Part shown: in pieces, positions 8,975 through 18,200 of the stretch | How the letters are laid out: every line of letters begins with the position of its first letter | How positions within the stretch are numbered: position 1 is the stretch's first letter | Origin: Galbitalea sp036499165 | GTDB lineage: Bacteria > Actinomycetota > Actinomycetes > Actinomycetales > Microbacteriaceae | DNA length: 64,000 bases | Direction: 5' to 3' | Assembly: GCA_036499165.1 (NCBI GenBank) | Contig: DASYEE010000163.1 | Location: 15,170 to 79,169 of the forward strand | Translations under genes and position numbers: made by a program | The notes under the pieces: model-generated | The model's input: only the letters and a program-made list of their open reading frames with translations | Database searches by the model: none | Told to the model about the DNA's origin: nothing

Positions 8975-9271
8975 ATGACCCGGCTCCGGCTTGCAGCGCT
9001 CAGCACAGAATCCGCTTACCGCGTGCCGTGGAGCTTCGAGCGCGGTGATGGCCACTACTCGCTGCGCAATCTCGGGCGGGAGAACCTCGTGGCGGTCACT
9101 TTCGCGCTCTACGGGCCCGGTCTCATGCCGGCGACGGCGCCTGCGACGATCGAGCCGGGCGACGCCCTCGAGATCGTGATCGCCGGCGACAACCTGGCCA
9201 GGGCGACGATCGGGTTGGTGCGCTGGTTTCGCCCCGATGGTGAGGAGTACCTCTGGCGGGTGAGCTTCTAG
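8975..9271 (+). CDS. Small conserved-type protein of unknown function (98 residues)
   Basis: A 98-residue soluble protein, MTRLRLAALSTESAYRVPWS followed by RGDGHYSLRNLGRENLVAVT and ending LVRWFRPDGEEYLWRVSF. It has the beta-strand-rich character of a small immunoglobulin-like or beta-sandwich fold (alternating hydrophobics, GPGLMPATAPATIEPGDALE turn), which is inference only. Same strand as the preceding EcsC-like gene with a 37-base gap, and overlapping the convergent ImmA/IrrE stop by four bases. I do not recognise the family. Confidence 0.6.
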   Translation: MTRLRLAALSTESAYRVPWSFERGDGHYSLRNLGRENLVAVTFALYGPGLMPATAPATIEPGDALEIVIAGDNLARATIGLVRWFRPDGEEYLWRVSF

Positions 9272-10170
9272 CCCAGCATCCATTCGAGCGTGGCGGCGTC
9301 CATACTGCCCGCCGCAACCCCCGAAAGGTGCGCGTCCAGCAGATCCCGGGGAAAGCGCACCGCGGCGCTCTCTGCGGCACGCGACGACCGCAACTCCGGG
9401 TCGGCGGCAAGTTCGCTCCCGCGACGCACGAAGGCCGCGGTCTTCGTCCCCAGCATCCGGCGAACGGTCGGCGCCGTCTCGAGTTTCAGCGACGCGAGGC
9501 GTTGACCGAGTGCGGTTGTCGAAACACCAGACCGCCACACGAAATCGGCGAGCTCCTTCTCACCGACGGCGACCCAGTCGCGGGCCGACAGCACGCCCTT
9601 CGGGAGCAGCAGTTCTGCCGCGAACGCGTTCGCGGCGCGCTCGACCGTCCTCGGGGCGGCGGTGGCCGCCGCCGAATCGACAGCCACATCGAGGTCTCCT
9701 CGCAGGATATGGCCGAGTTCATGCGCGATCGACCAGTTCCGGAAGAACCAGTTCGGAGTCGTTCCGACGAGGATCACGCGTCTGCCAGCCACCTGGATCG
9801 CGCAGTCTCCAGCGACGTCGTCTGCCTGGATGACGTGGATGCCGAAGGCACGCTCGACCGCGCCGGGGACGTCGACGATGAAATCCTGGCCGAGCACAGC
9901 GCGCGCCTCCGTTGCGTCCATCGGCGCGGCCGCCGGAATCTCACGCGGCACGGCGTACGCGGCCTCATACCCTCGGATGACGCGATCGAACACTACAGAC
10001 TCGCGCCCGGCACCGGTATGCACGTAGCCGTGGCTGACGCGGTCATAGAGGTGGCGACCGGCAACCCGAATGGCGAGCGAGTCGACCGGCGTTGCAGACT
10101 GATGCGACGCGGCATCGAGCACGCGTTTGTGGACTGTCACCACGACATCATGTCCGCGCGGGACGACCAC
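9268..10170 (-). CDS. ImmA/IrrE family metallo-endopeptidase
   Basis: A 300-residue protein with a zincin active site HELGHILRGD near residue 150 and the downstream helix RAANAFAAELLLPKGVL in which the glutamate is the usual third zinc ligand. This defines the IrrE/ImmA (COG2856) family, members of which cleave transcriptional repressors. The C-terminal part (VGEKELADFVWRSGVSTTAL GQRL) looks like the usual post-peptidase helical domain. Unlike many relatives it has no adjacent XRE repressor gene and no N-terminal HTH that I can see. The start is uncertain: GTG 10170 is used, the reading frame is open to 10230 but offers no ATG. Confidence 0.82.
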   Translation of the reverse strand: MVVPRGHDVVVTVHKRVLDAASHQSATPVDSLAIRVAGRHLYDRVSHGYVHTGAGRESVVFDRVIRGYEAAYAVPREIPAAAPMDATEARAVLGQDFIVDVPGAVERAFGIHVIQADDVAGDCAIQVAGRRVILVGTTPNWFFRNWSIAHELGHILRGDLDVAVDSAAATAAPRTVERAANAFAAELLLPKGVLSARDWVAVGEKELADFVWRSGVSTTALGQRLASLKLETAPTVRRMLGTKTAAFVRRGSELAADPELRSSRAAESAAVRFPRDLLDAHLSGVAAGSMDAATLEWMLG

Positions 10171-10230
10171 GACGAACTCTCTCGACAGGCGGTGGCAAAC
10201 CCCGGCGATTTGACGCCTGTGGAGGAGGAG

Positions 10231-11526
10231 TCACTCGTCCGGCGCAGAGTCCTCGCCGTCATCGTCCTCAAGGCTGCCCGCTGTCGGCTCTCGACGGTCT
10301 GACGCATGCAGTCGCGCTTCGCGTTCCCAGAGCTCGGCCAGTTCGTCGACCGCTGCGTGGAAGCGCCGCGTCGCGACGCCGGGAGTGGTGTCACCGAAGT
10401 GCTTCTCAACCCAGAATCGAAGGTTCTGCTGCGCCTCTTCGCTGTGCTGCACCGCGGCGACCGCCGTCAGGACATCGCCCGCGCGATCGGCGTATAACCA
10501 CTCCGCGTGCCCCAGGTAGCCGGATTCGTCGACGTCCGCGGCCGCGGAAACGGGACGCGTCACCAGCAGCGGCTTGCCCGTGGCGAGGCGGTCGTAGACC
10601 ATGGCGGAGACGTCGGTGATCGCGACGTCCGCGGCCGCAAGCTGCCAGCCGAGCTGCGGGCCGTCGTCGAACACGTGGTGCGCGGACGGGTCTGCCACGT
10701 TCGCAGCCGCGATCGCGGCGATGATCGCCTCATTGGCATCTCGGTAATCGCGATCCAGCACGCCACTGCGGGGATGCGGGCGGTAGATGAGGCGGTGGCC
10801 CGGGCTTGCAACAATAGCTTTTGCCAGTGCGACCCCGTGCGTTGCGATCGATCCGTATGCGGCAGCCTCGCGATCGCCCTCCCAGGTCGGCGCGTAGAGG
10901 ACGACGGTACGCCCATCCGGCTCGTACGGCAGCGGCCCAGCAAAGTGGTCGGCCTGCGGCCGACCGATGGAACGGGTCTTTGCGTCGAGGTCATAGCCCC
11001 AAAGTTTGCCGCTGAGGCGATCGCGGGCGGCTTCTCCCGCAACGAAACTGTAGTCGTAGGCCTTGAACTGGTTGGTCGTCATGTACATCTTGTCGCTCTC
11101 ACCATGGTTGATGAAAACGTGCCACATCCGGCCGTAACGGAACATCTGGAAATTCTTGGCGTTCTGGTTGACGTAGAACACGATGCGAAGAGGCTGCTCG
11201 TTGACGAACTGTTCGAGCTCGGCGATGCTGCGCAGGTAAACGGTCGACACTGGCGCCTCATCCCACAGCGGCAGGGTCGCACTCGGCGAACGGGTGATAA
11301 TTGCGACGGGATAGGTCTTCGCCAGTTCCGCGAGCGGCTCGTACCACTGGCGCAACTGGTACAGGTTTACTTTGGTGTCAGCGAAATAGACGGCGATCTG
11401 CACCGTGCCGGGCGCTGGCACGGGATGCGCGACTGACGCCTCGACCACTCGCCGCCGGTTGCGTCTCGTCCGCACGATGTTCTGCAACAGCTTGCGGGCA
11501 GTGCTGAACTCCTGCTTGAGCGGCAC
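10231..11526 (-). CDS. CDP-glycerol glycerophosphotransferase family protein
   Basis: A 431-residue member of the CDP-glycerol:poly(glycerophosphate) transferase family (TagB/TagF/TarL type), which adds polyol-phosphate units to wall teichoic acid. Family features seen: FYVNQNAKNFQMFRYGRMWH, FINHGESDKMYMT in place of the usual WHGTP-K motif, VVLYAPTWEGDREAAAYGSI, HRLIYRPHPRSGVLD and the nucleotide-side AADVAITDVSAMVYDRLATG KPLL. The NHGESDK variant suggests a divergent acceptor. GTG start at 11526 is chosen because GGAAGGA lies six bases upstream; an in-frame start at 11568 has none. Acidic tail EDDDGEDSAPDE. It is divergent from the tandem transferase gene. Confidence 0.88.
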   Translation of the reverse strand: MPLKQEFSTARKLLQNIVRTRRNRRRVVEASVAHPVPAPGTVQIAVYFADTKVNLYQLRQWYEPLAELAKTYPVAIITRSPSATLPLWDEAPVSTVYLRSIAELEQFVNEQPLRIVFYVNQNAKNFQMFRYGRMWHVFINHGESDKMYMTTNQFKAYDYSFVAGEAARDRLSGKLWGYDLDAKTRSIGRPQADHFAGPLPYEPDGRTVVLYAPTWEGDREAAAYGSIATHGVALAKAIVASPGHRLIYRPHPRSGVLDRDYRDANEAIIAAIAAANVADPSAHHVFDDGPQLGWQLAAADVAITDVSAMVYDRLATGKPLLVTRPVSAAADVDESGYLGHAEWLYADRAGDVLTAVAAVQHSEEAQQNLRFWVEKHFGDTTPGVATRRFHAAVDELAELWEREARLHASDRREPTAGSLEDDDGEDSAPDE

Positions 11527-11588
11527 GGGTGTCCTTCCGGTACGAAATGGGCTTCGATAACGGTACAACGCCCCGATGAACGTTCAGG

Positions 11589-14381
11589 GTGGCTGATACT
11601 GTCAGTCAGGTGCGCCGCTTCACCTTCGCCAGAGGCAACCTGAACAAGGTCTTGGCACTCCCCTTGTACGTCCTTGGAGCCGCGGCGAGCGCGCTGGTCA
11701 CCCGCAGGCAGCGGCTTTGGGCGTTCGGCTCGGGCAGCGGCGTCGGCGAAGGCTCCCTGGCGTTGCTCCAGCATGTGCGCGCGGTCGACCCGAAGATTCG
11801 TGTCGTGTGGCTGGCGCGAAACGCCCGGGACGTGGCGGATGCCCGTGCCCTGCGCATCCCGGTCGTCCTCAAGTCGAGCTGGCGCGGGTTCCGCCTGACG
11901 CTGCGGGCGCGCGTGATCGTCGTCACACACGGATTCGGCGACGCGAACCGGTACGGGACCCGGGGCGCCTTCGTGGTGCAGCTGTGGCACGGTATCCCGT
12001 TCAAGCACATCCAGCTCGACTCCGGCGCGACATTCTCGGTTCCGATCCTGTCTCGATTCGGGTTCGTGCGGAGCGCGTTGCGTGGCGCCTACGCGCGCAC
12101 TTCCCGCGGCATCGGTCTCGTTGCGGCAGCCTCTCCCCTGTCTGCGGCGCGAATGCGCACGGCATTCGGCCTCCCGTCCGAGCGGGTTGCGATCACGGGG
12201 GATCCCCGCGATGACGTCGTCGTGACCGGCTCGACCTCCGCGGCAAAGGACCGGCTAGCCTCACTCATCGCGGATTCCCGGGCAATGACCTCGCGAATCA
12301 TGCTCTACGCGCCCACCTGGCGCGACGGCGAACCCGATCCGGCAATCCCGACCGCTGCGGATTGGCGGGCCCTCGCTGTTTACCTCGAGCGGGTCGATGC
12401 ACTGCTCATTATCCGATCCCACCCGCACGGCGTCGGCGACTACTCCCCCGGGCTCGCAGTATCCGACCGGATCAGGATGCTCGGCAGCGAGCTCGCAAAC
12501 GACATCACGCCCCTGCTGCCCGGCATCGACGTGCTCATCACCGACTACTCGTCGATCGCGTTCGACTTTGCGTTGACGGGCAGGCCCATTCTCTACCTCG
12601 CACCCGATGTCGCCGAGTATTCGGCCACGAGGGGTGTCTACGAACCGTTCAGGGACTTCAGCGGCGGTGCTGCAGTGACATCGTGGAACGGGCTGCTCGG
12701 GTTGCTGGAGACGAGCGATCGCGACCCGGCTGCGGCGCGATCGCTGCTCGACCATTCAGAGTGGCTCGCACATCGCGTCCACGCCTTCCGCGACGGTGGA
12801 AATACGGCGCGGGTCTATGCGAGCATCCTGGCTCGGCTCGACTCCGACACGCAGTCGCCCCCCGGGCAGCCACTAGCGGTCCAGTCGCCCACCGCGGCGT
12901 CGCTCACTGTCGAATCGCTGACGATCACCGCAGACGCATCGCCGCTGCTCATCGCAGACGGCGGCCTCGGCGCAGATCACCCCGTCTCTGTCGCTCTGCA
13001 GGGCCAACGCCAGCACCTGGCCGGTGAGCTCATCGTCGACGGCGATCGCTGGCACGCGGTCGTGCCCCTCCTGGCCTCACGCTGGGGCGGCCCCGCGCTG
13101 CCCCCGCCGTCGGGGCGCTACCTGCTGAGGCTCGAGGATGCGGCGGGCCGGCGCCTCGATGTGCGCTCAACCGAGTTTCCGGTGCCCGCGGTGCTTCGCG
13201 AGAAGCAGTTCAGGGCGAGTGTGTCCTCGAGCATCGACGCGGTAGCCGTCGACTTCGCGGCCCCGCTCGCCACCGACGAAATCGGTGCGGCACACCAGAA
13301 AGCCCTCCTGGCGTCGTACCGGTCAGAGCGGGGCATCTGCGATGCCGTGTTCTTCGAGAGCTACTTCGGGCAGAACGCATCGTCGAACCCGCGCGGGATC
13401 GACCGCGCCCTCGCCGCTCTGCGGCCCGACGTCGCGCGGTACTGGAGCGTCGCGGATGCCTCGGTCGAGGTGCCGGACGGCGCTGTGGCCGTCATCGAAG
13501 GCAGCGCAGCGTGGTGGCAGGCCCGCGCATCGGCGCGCGTACTGGTCGTCAACGACTGGCTCCGCAAACGGTTCGCTGCACGGCCAGATCAGACCGTGCT
13601 GCAGACCTGGCACGGCACTCCGCTCAAGAGGATCGCTCTCGACCGGCCGGGCACCAGGCTGCTCGCCGCCGTCGCGACCCACCGCGAGAAGTCCCGGTGG
13701 GACATCATGCTCGCCCAGAACCAGTTCAGCGCAGACACCTTCCGTTCCGCGTACGCGTTCACGGGGCCAATCTGGCAGGAGGGGTATCCGAGGGACGACA
13801 TCCTTCTCACGGGAGATCCGGCGCAGATCCGCGCGAGACTCGGCATCACCCCCGGCACGCGCGTCGTGCTTTACGCGCCGACTTGGCGTGATGATCGGCC
13901 AGGCAAGGTCGACCACCTCGACGCTGCGAGCTTCGCCCAGCAGCTCGGCGAAGGCTACGTGACCCTCATCCGCGGCCACTCACGCACGATGCAGCCGGGC
14001 ACCGACGTCGTCGCCGACCGCGTCATCGACGTCACGGGCTACCCCGACATCTCGGAGCTTTACCTTGTTGCGGACGCACTCATCACCGACTACTCGTCCG
14101 TGATGTTCGACTTCACCGTCACGGGCAAGCCGCTCTTCTTCTTCGTGCCGGATCTCGCCCACTACCGCGACGACGTGCGTGGCTTTTACTTCGACCTGCT
14201 TGCCGTGGCCCCTGGGCCCGTTCTCGACGACGCTTCAGAGCTGGTGCGCCAGCTGAGGGATGGCGACCCAGCCCAATACACGGACCAGTACGCCGCGTGG
14301 CGCGCGCGCTTCAATCCTCGGGATGACGGCCACGCCGGCGAACGAGTTGTGCGGCGCCTCATCGCCGAGGGCCTGCTCTAA
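11589..14381 (+). CDS. Tandem two-domain CDP-glycerol glycerophosphotransferase
   Basis: A 930-residue protein with two full glycerophosphotransferase domains. Domain 1 (about residues 40-410) has VVQLWHGIPFKHIQLD, LYAPTWRDGEPD, LLIIRSHPHGV and DVLITDYSSIAFDFALTGRP. Domain 2 (about 560-920) repeats the set: VLQTWHGTPLKRIALDRPGT, MLAQNQFSADTFRSAY, LYAPTWRDDRPGK and DALITDYSSVMFDFTVTGKP. A 150-residue spacer with beta-sheet character joins them. Both catalytic motif sets look intact, so it may carry out two polyol-phosphate additions, primer plus polymerase, or make an alternating polymer; that is inference. Starts at GTG 11589, with GTG 11610 as an alternative. The stop is 22 bases from the convergent GT2 stop. 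Confidence 0.9.
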   Translation: MADTVSQVRRFTFARGNLNKVLALPLYVLGAAASALVTRRQRLWAFGSGSGVGEGSLALLQHVRAVDPKIRVVWLARNARDVADARALRIPVVLKSSWRGFRLTLRARVIVVTHGFGDANRYGTRGAFVVQLWHGIPFKHIQLDSGATFSVPILSRFGFVRSALRGAYARTSRGIGLVAAASPLSAARMRTAFGLPSERVAITGDPRDDVVVTGSTSAAKDRLASLIADSRAMTSRIMLYAPTWRDGEPDPAIPTAADWRALAVYLERVDALLIIRSHPHGVGDYSPGLAVSDRIRMLGSELANDITPLLPGIDVLITDYSSIAFDFALTGRPILYLAPDVAEYSATRGVYEPFRDFSGGAAVTSWNGLLGLLETSDRDPAAARSLLDHSEWLAHRVHAFRDGGNTARVYASILARLDSDTQSPPGQPLAVQSPTAASLTVESLTITADASPLLIADGGLGADHPVSVALQGQRQHLAGELIVDGDRWHAVVPLLASRWGGPALPPPSGRYLLRLEDAAGRRLDVRSTEFPVPAVLREKQFRASVSSSIDAVAVDFAAPLATDEIGAAHQKALLASYRSERGICDAVFFESYFGQNASSNPRGIDRALAALRPDVARYWSVADASVEVPDGAVAVIEGSAAWWQARASARVLVVNDWLRKRFAARPDQTVLQTWHGTPLKRIALDRPGTRLLAAVATHREKSRWDIMLAQNQFSADTFRSAYAFTGPIWQEGYPRDDILLTGDPAQIRARLGITPGTRVVLYAPTWRDDRPGKVDHLDAASFAQQLGEGYVTLIRGHSRTMQPGTDVVADRVIDVTGYPDISELYLVADALITDYSSVMFDFTVTGKPLFFFVPDLAHYRDDVRGFYFDLLAVAPGPVLDDASELVRQLRDGDPAQYTDQYAAWRARFNPRDDGHAGERVVRRLIAEGLL

Positions 14382-14403
14382 CTGACCTATGCCAGCACCG
14401 GCG

Positions 14404-15456
14404 CTAAGAATCGGTGCGCGAGGTGTCCATCGTGTCCCGCCCGCCTCGAAACAGCCCCCTGATGAAGCCGGCTCCCCAGCTGAGGTGCATCGATGGAAGC
14501 ACGAGGATGAACAGCCACCTGTCACGCCACGACTTGCCGTTCTCGTACACCAGCCCAAGGTAGATCAGCAGCAGGATGTACGCGAGCAGTCCGGTGTGCA
14601 CGATGAAGGCAAGGAGGCTCAGCTTGCCCCAGTGGATGGCGCCGGTCAGTTGGAGCGTGCCACCCACGATGCTGATGATGAAGGCGACGACAAGCAGGGG
14701 TGGCGCAAAGAACCTGAGCGGTGTCTGTCGTGGGTGCCTGCGCACCAGTTCGCCGCGCCACACGCCTGTCGTGAAGAACTGCCGTGTCAGCTTGCGCCAG
14801 TTCTCGCGCGGCCAGTATGTGACCTTCAGTTCAGGGTCGAACCACACGGTGTGGCCGGCCTGCCGGATGCGGAGGTTCAGTTCCCAGTCTTCCCCGCGGC
14901 GAAGCGACTCGTCGTACCCGCCGACCTCGCGCAGCACCTCGCGCTGGAACACTCCGAGATATGCAGACTCTGCCGGGCCATCGTTGCCACCACTGTGGTA
15001 GCTCGCCCCGCCGAGGCCGAACTTGCTGTTGTACGCGCGGGCGACTGCGGTCTGGAACGGAGTCTTGCCGTTTGCGACCATGATGCCGCCGACGTTCGCC
15101 GCGCCCGTGCGACCGAGGGTCTGCACCGCGCGGGTCGTGTAGCCGGGTGAGAGCTCGGAGTGGGCGTCGACTCGAACGATGATCGGATGACCCGTCGATG
15201 CGATTGCGAGGTTGAGGCCGGCCGGGATGTCGGTGTTGGCGTTGTGAACGAAACTGATCCGGGGATCCTCACCGGCAAGTCGCTCGACGATCTCCGTCGT
15301 GCCATCTGACGAGGGGCCAAGAGCGAGCACGAGATCCTGCTCGCCCGCGTAATCCTGACTCAGGATGGTGCGGATCGAGCCTTCGATGTACTCACGCTCA
15401 TTGAGAACCGGCATGACATATGACACGCCTGGCGCGGTGTCGTCCTCGGTGGCCAT
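14404..15456 (-). CDS. Family 2 glycosyltransferase with C-terminal membrane segments
   Basis: A 350-residue GT2 enzyme. The catalytic A-fold has VSYVMPVLNEREYIEGSIRT, LALGPSSDGTTEIVER, the metal-binding VRVDAHSELSPGY (DAH in place of DxD) and RRGEDWELNLRIRQAG (ED base motif). The C-terminus has two to three membrane helices (FFAPPLLVVAFIISIVGGTL, LLAFIVHTGLLAYILLLIYL). The nearest analogues are actinobacterial succinoglycan or exopolysaccharide ExoA-type transferases. ATG at 15456 preferred over TTG 15465. Likely acts at the inner membrane face on a lipid-linked sugar; its substrate is unknown. Neighbouring teichoic-acid genes suggest an envelope role. Confidence 0.87.
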   Translation of the reverse strand: MATEDDTAPGVSYVMPVLNEREYIEGSIRTILSQDYAGEQDLVLALGPSSDGTTEIVERLAGEDPRISFVHNANTDIPAGLNLAIASTGHPIIVRVDAHSELSPGYTTRAVQTLGRTGAANVGGIMVANGKTPFQTAVARAYNSKFGLGGASYHSGGNDGPAESAYLGVFQREVLREVGGYDESLRRGEDWELNLRIRQAGHTVWFDPELKVTYWPRENWRKLTRQFFTTGVWRGELVRRHPRQTPLRFFAPPLLVVAFIISIVGGTLQLTGAIHWGKLSLLAFIVHTGLLAYILLLIYLGLVYENGKSWRDRWLFILVLPSMHLSWGAGFIRGLFRGGRDTMDTSRTDS

Positions 15457-15504
15457 CGGTTCCAATGCGTAGTTCTGCGGGTCGGTCGAGCCTACCAGCC
15501 GATG

Positions 15505-15548
15505 CGAAAACGGCGAGGTTCCCGGGTGTTCCGGGAGCCCCGCCGCTT
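15505..15548 (-). terminator. Rho-independent terminator of the HtrA-type protease gene
   Basis: A 15-bp stem (15511-15525 with 15531-15545, two G-U wobbles when read as minus-strand RNA) with a 5-nt loop. On the minus strand it is followed by TTTTCGC. It sits 36 bases past the HtrA stop codon and before the glycosyltransferase start, so it separates the two minus-strand genes. Confidence 0.8.
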
Positions 15549-15580
15549 CGGTGGTGCCAGGTGCGGTTGTAGCGCTGCCG

Positions 15581-16933
15581 CTACGGCTTGTACGTTCCGA
15601 GCGTCACGGTCGTCTTCACTGTTCGACCATCGCGCACGTAGCTGATCGACGCCTTGCTTCCGCCCTTTAGAGCGCGAACCTGCGCGGTGAGGTCGACACT
15701 GCCGGTGATCGGAATGTTGTTGAAGTTGGTCACGATGTCGCCTGCGTGCATCCCGGCATTGGCTGCCGCTCCGCCCGCGGTAACGGACTGGATGGATGCG
15801 CCGACCGTCTTCGACGTCGTCGCGCTTCCATCACTCGTCACGTCGCCGACGGTCGCCCCGAGCAGACCGTGCGTCGCGCTGCCGTGCTGCATGATCTCGT
15901 CAGCGATCCGCAGCGCGACGTTGGACGGGATCGCGAAACCGACGCCGATGCTGCCCGACTGGCCGCCCGAGGTCGACGATGAGTCGCTCGCGCTGGCGAT
16001 TGCACAGTTGACGCCGATGACCTTGCCATCGCTGTCGAGAAGCGCACCGCCCGAGTTGCCGGGGTTGATGGCCGCGTCAGTCTGGATGACCGAGAGCGAG
16101 ATCGTCGACGAAGCGGTATTACTGCTGCCGCCGCTGCCGCTTCCGCCGCTGCCATCACCGAAGTTCCAGAAGTTGAATGGGCTGTCGCCGCCGCTGCCGC
16201 CGTCGCTGCCGTCGCCGCCGCCCGAGCTCTTCGGCACGGCAGAGGATGCGACGGTGATGCTGCGGTTGAGTGCGCTGACGATGCCGTTCGTGACCGTCCC
16301 GGCGAGGCCGAGCGGTGCGCCGATCGCGATCGCAGTGTCGCCCACGTTGAGCTTCGAGGAGTCGGCGAACTGTGCGGGTTGGAGGCCACTCACGTTCTGC
16401 AGTTTGATAACGGCGAGGTCATCCGTCGGGTCTGTTCCGACGACCTTCGCTGAGAGGAGTCGGCCATCGTTGGTCTCGACCTGGATCTTCGCCGTGCCGG
16501 TCTCACCGTCGAGGGTGACGACGTGCGTGTTGGTGAGAACGTAGCCATCAGCGGTCAGGATGATTCCCGAGCCGGTGCCCGCGGCATCCGTTCCATTCAC
16601 GTTGATGGTGACGACCGAGGGCGAAGCCTTGACGGCAACCGCGGTGATCGTGGTGGCGTTCTTCGAGTCGTTGACCGTGATGCTCGCTGGGCTGCTGCCT
16701 GAAGTACTGCCGGTCGAACTGGAGTTGTTGGCCGAGTATGCCCAGACGCCGATGCCGGCGCCGGAGACACCTCCCACGATCGCCGCAATGGCGGCGGCAG
16801 CAACTACGACACCGGTGTTGGTGCGCTTCTTGGCCGGCGGGGTGGCAGGCGACTGGTTGTCGTCATTGGGCGGGGGCGTCACCGAGCTGTAGTAGGTGGG
16901 CGCGGGCGTGGGCTCTGTTGGTGCGTCGGTCAT
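15581..16933 (-). CDS. HtrA/DegP-like membrane-anchored serine protease with PDZ domain
   Basis: A 450-residue S1C protease. It has a proline-rich cytoplasmic start (TDAPTEPTPAPTYYSSVTPP), one membrane anchor (GVVVAAAAIAAIVGGVSGAG), a Ser/Gly-rich linker, then the trypsin-like domain with the triad His in YVLTNTHVVTL, Asp in GTDPTDDLAVIKL and Ser in INPGNSGGALLDSDG. A glycine/serine-rich insert (SGGGDGSDGGSGGD) precedes the catalytic serine. The C-terminal PDZ domain runs VGASIQSVTAGGAAANAGMH to the end. ATG 16933 is set by an AAAGGAG site nine bases upstream; 13 more codons are open but unlikely. Probably an envelope protein-quality protease. Terminator at 15505-15548. Confidence 0.93.
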   Translation of the reverse strand: MTDAPTEPTPAPTYYSSVTPPPNDDNQSPATPPAKKRTNTGVVVAAAAIAAIVGGVSGAGIGVWAYSANNSSSTGSTSGSSPASITVNDSKNATTITAVAVKASPSVVTINVNGTDAAGTGSGIILTADGYVLTNTHVVTLDGETGTAKIQVETNDGRLLSAKVVGTDPTDDLAVIKLQNVSGLQPAQFADSSKLNVGDTAIAIGAPLGLAGTVTNGIVSALNRSITVASSAVPKSSGGGDGSDGGSGGDSPFNFWNFGDGSGGSGSGGSSNTASSTISLSVIQTDAAINPGNSGGALLDSDGKVIGVNCAIASASDSSSTSGGQSGSIGVGFAIPSNVALRIADEIMQHGSATHGLLGATVGDVTSDGSATTSKTVGASIQSVTAGGAAANAGMHAGDIVTNFNNIPITGSVDLTAQVRALKGGSKASISYVRDGRTVKTTVTLGTYKP

Positions 16934-17081
16934 GGGAGAGCTCCTTTCAGCAGGGCCAAGCATCGTGCCCAAACCTGAACATTCTATTTGTCCGCGCTGT
17001 ACGCATCCTGTTGGGTTTTGATGCCGGGGAGTTCGCGGCCCATGCGGCTGTCGACGGGCAGTGCAGATCAGATAAAGCGAA

Positions 17082-18107
17082 TCACCGCGGAGCTGGGCCC
17101 GTTGAACCTCGCACGATCAACTCGGGCTCGATGAGCTCGGAGACCCCGCTCGCGTCTCCCGTGATCTCGGCCAGGAGCCGCTCGAGCGCCACCCTCCCCT
17201 GCCGCTCGAAGTCGCGTCGAATCGTCGTCAGCGACGGCCTGAAATACTGTGCCTCCGGGATGTCGTCGAACCCGACAACACTCATCTCCTCCGGCACACG
17301 GACGCCGCGATCCGCGAGCGCCGCGAGTACGCCGAGCGCCATCTGGTCGTTGCCGACAACAACGGCCGATACTCCCTGGTCGAGCGGAATCTGCATGCCG
17401 GCGGCGTACCCGGACTCGGATGTCCAGTTGCCTGGGATCGTTCCGAGCGAGATTCCGCCGCCTGCCTCGAGCCCCTCGGCGTATGCCGTGACGCGCTTGC
17501 GCGCCGAAACCCAGCCATCCGGTCCTGCGACGTTAAAGAACCGGCGATGACCGAGCGACAGCAGATAGTCGACGACGCCAACGACCGCCCTGTGGTTGGG
17601 GCTCACCGCCGAATCGGAGGACTCCGGCGACGCTTCGGATTCGATGTACACCGGAAGGGTGAACCCGACCCGGCCGATTAACTCCATGACCTGATCGGAT
17701 GGCGCGATGACAAGCAGCCCGGCCAGATCGTGCTGGCCCGTGATCGACAGCGACTCCTCGATGCCCTGCTCGTCGCGCGGATCGAGGCTGACGATGTCGA
17801 GGAGGTAACCCGCCTCCTTGGCTCCGTCGCTTGCGCCTTTCGCCATCCTGTTCGGCCCCACCTCGAGGAATTCGTAGACGATGGCAGCGATTCGGTGCTT
17901 CGATGCGCTCGCGAGCGCGCGCGCGGTGAGGTTCGGACGATAGTCGAGCTCACGGATCGCCGACTCGATCCGTTCGCGGAGGTCGGCGCGGATGTTGGTC
18001 TCGCCTTTGACCACGCGGGAGACGGTCTGGTGCGAGACTCCGGCGCTCTCGGCAACGTCGTAGAGGGTCGGGAGTTTGACGGGACGGGGCGGGTTGCGCT
18101 CTGCCAT
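17082..18107 (-). CDS. LacI family transcriptional regulator
   Basis: A 341-residue repressor. The N-terminal HTH and hinge are LPTLYDVAESAGVSHQTVSR VVKGETNIRADLRERI, followed by LDYRPNLTARALAS. The periplasmic-binding-protein-like effector domain follows (SKHRIAAIVYEFLEVGPNRM, VVVGNDQMALGVLAALADRG, VVGFDDIPEAQYFRPSLTTI). GAAGGAG lies five bases before the ATG. It is divergent from the aminotransferase gene and no sugar-uptake genes are adjacent, so the regulated operon is elsewhere or unknown; the effector domain suggests a sugar ligand by family analogy. Confidence 0.93.
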   Translation of the reverse strand: MAERNPPRPVKLPTLYDVAESAGVSHQTVSRVVKGETNIRADLRERIESAIRELDYRPNLTARALASASKHRIAAIVYEFLEVGPNRMAKGASDGAKEAGYLLDIVSLDPRDEQGIEESLSITGQHDLAGLLVIAPSDQVMELIGRVGFTLPVYIESEASPESSDSAVSPNHRAVVGVVDYLLSLGHRRFFNVAGPDGWVSARKRVTAYAEGLEAGGGISLGTIPGNWTSESGYAAGMQIPLDQGVSAVVVGNDQMALGVLAALADRGVRVPEEMSVVGFDDIPEAQYFRPSLTTIRRDFERQGRVALERLLAEITGDASGVSELIEPELIVRGSTGPAPR

Positions 18108-18200
18108 GATGCTCCTTCTCGACTGGGCGAGGTGCGGCGGATGGCCACGGGTACCGACACCATACCGGCAGCCTCGAGCGCCACGCGCTACATTTGCGGC

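Noticed and set aside
9328..10302. Plus-strand frame of 324 codons over the ImmA/IrrE gene
   Set aside because: The minus-strand protein has a HELGH zincin motif; the plus-strand product looks random and Arg/His-rich.
17730..18200. N-terminal extension of the aminotransferase
   Set aside because: It is antisense to the LacI gene and lacks aminotransferase similarity; ATG 18201 fits the family length.
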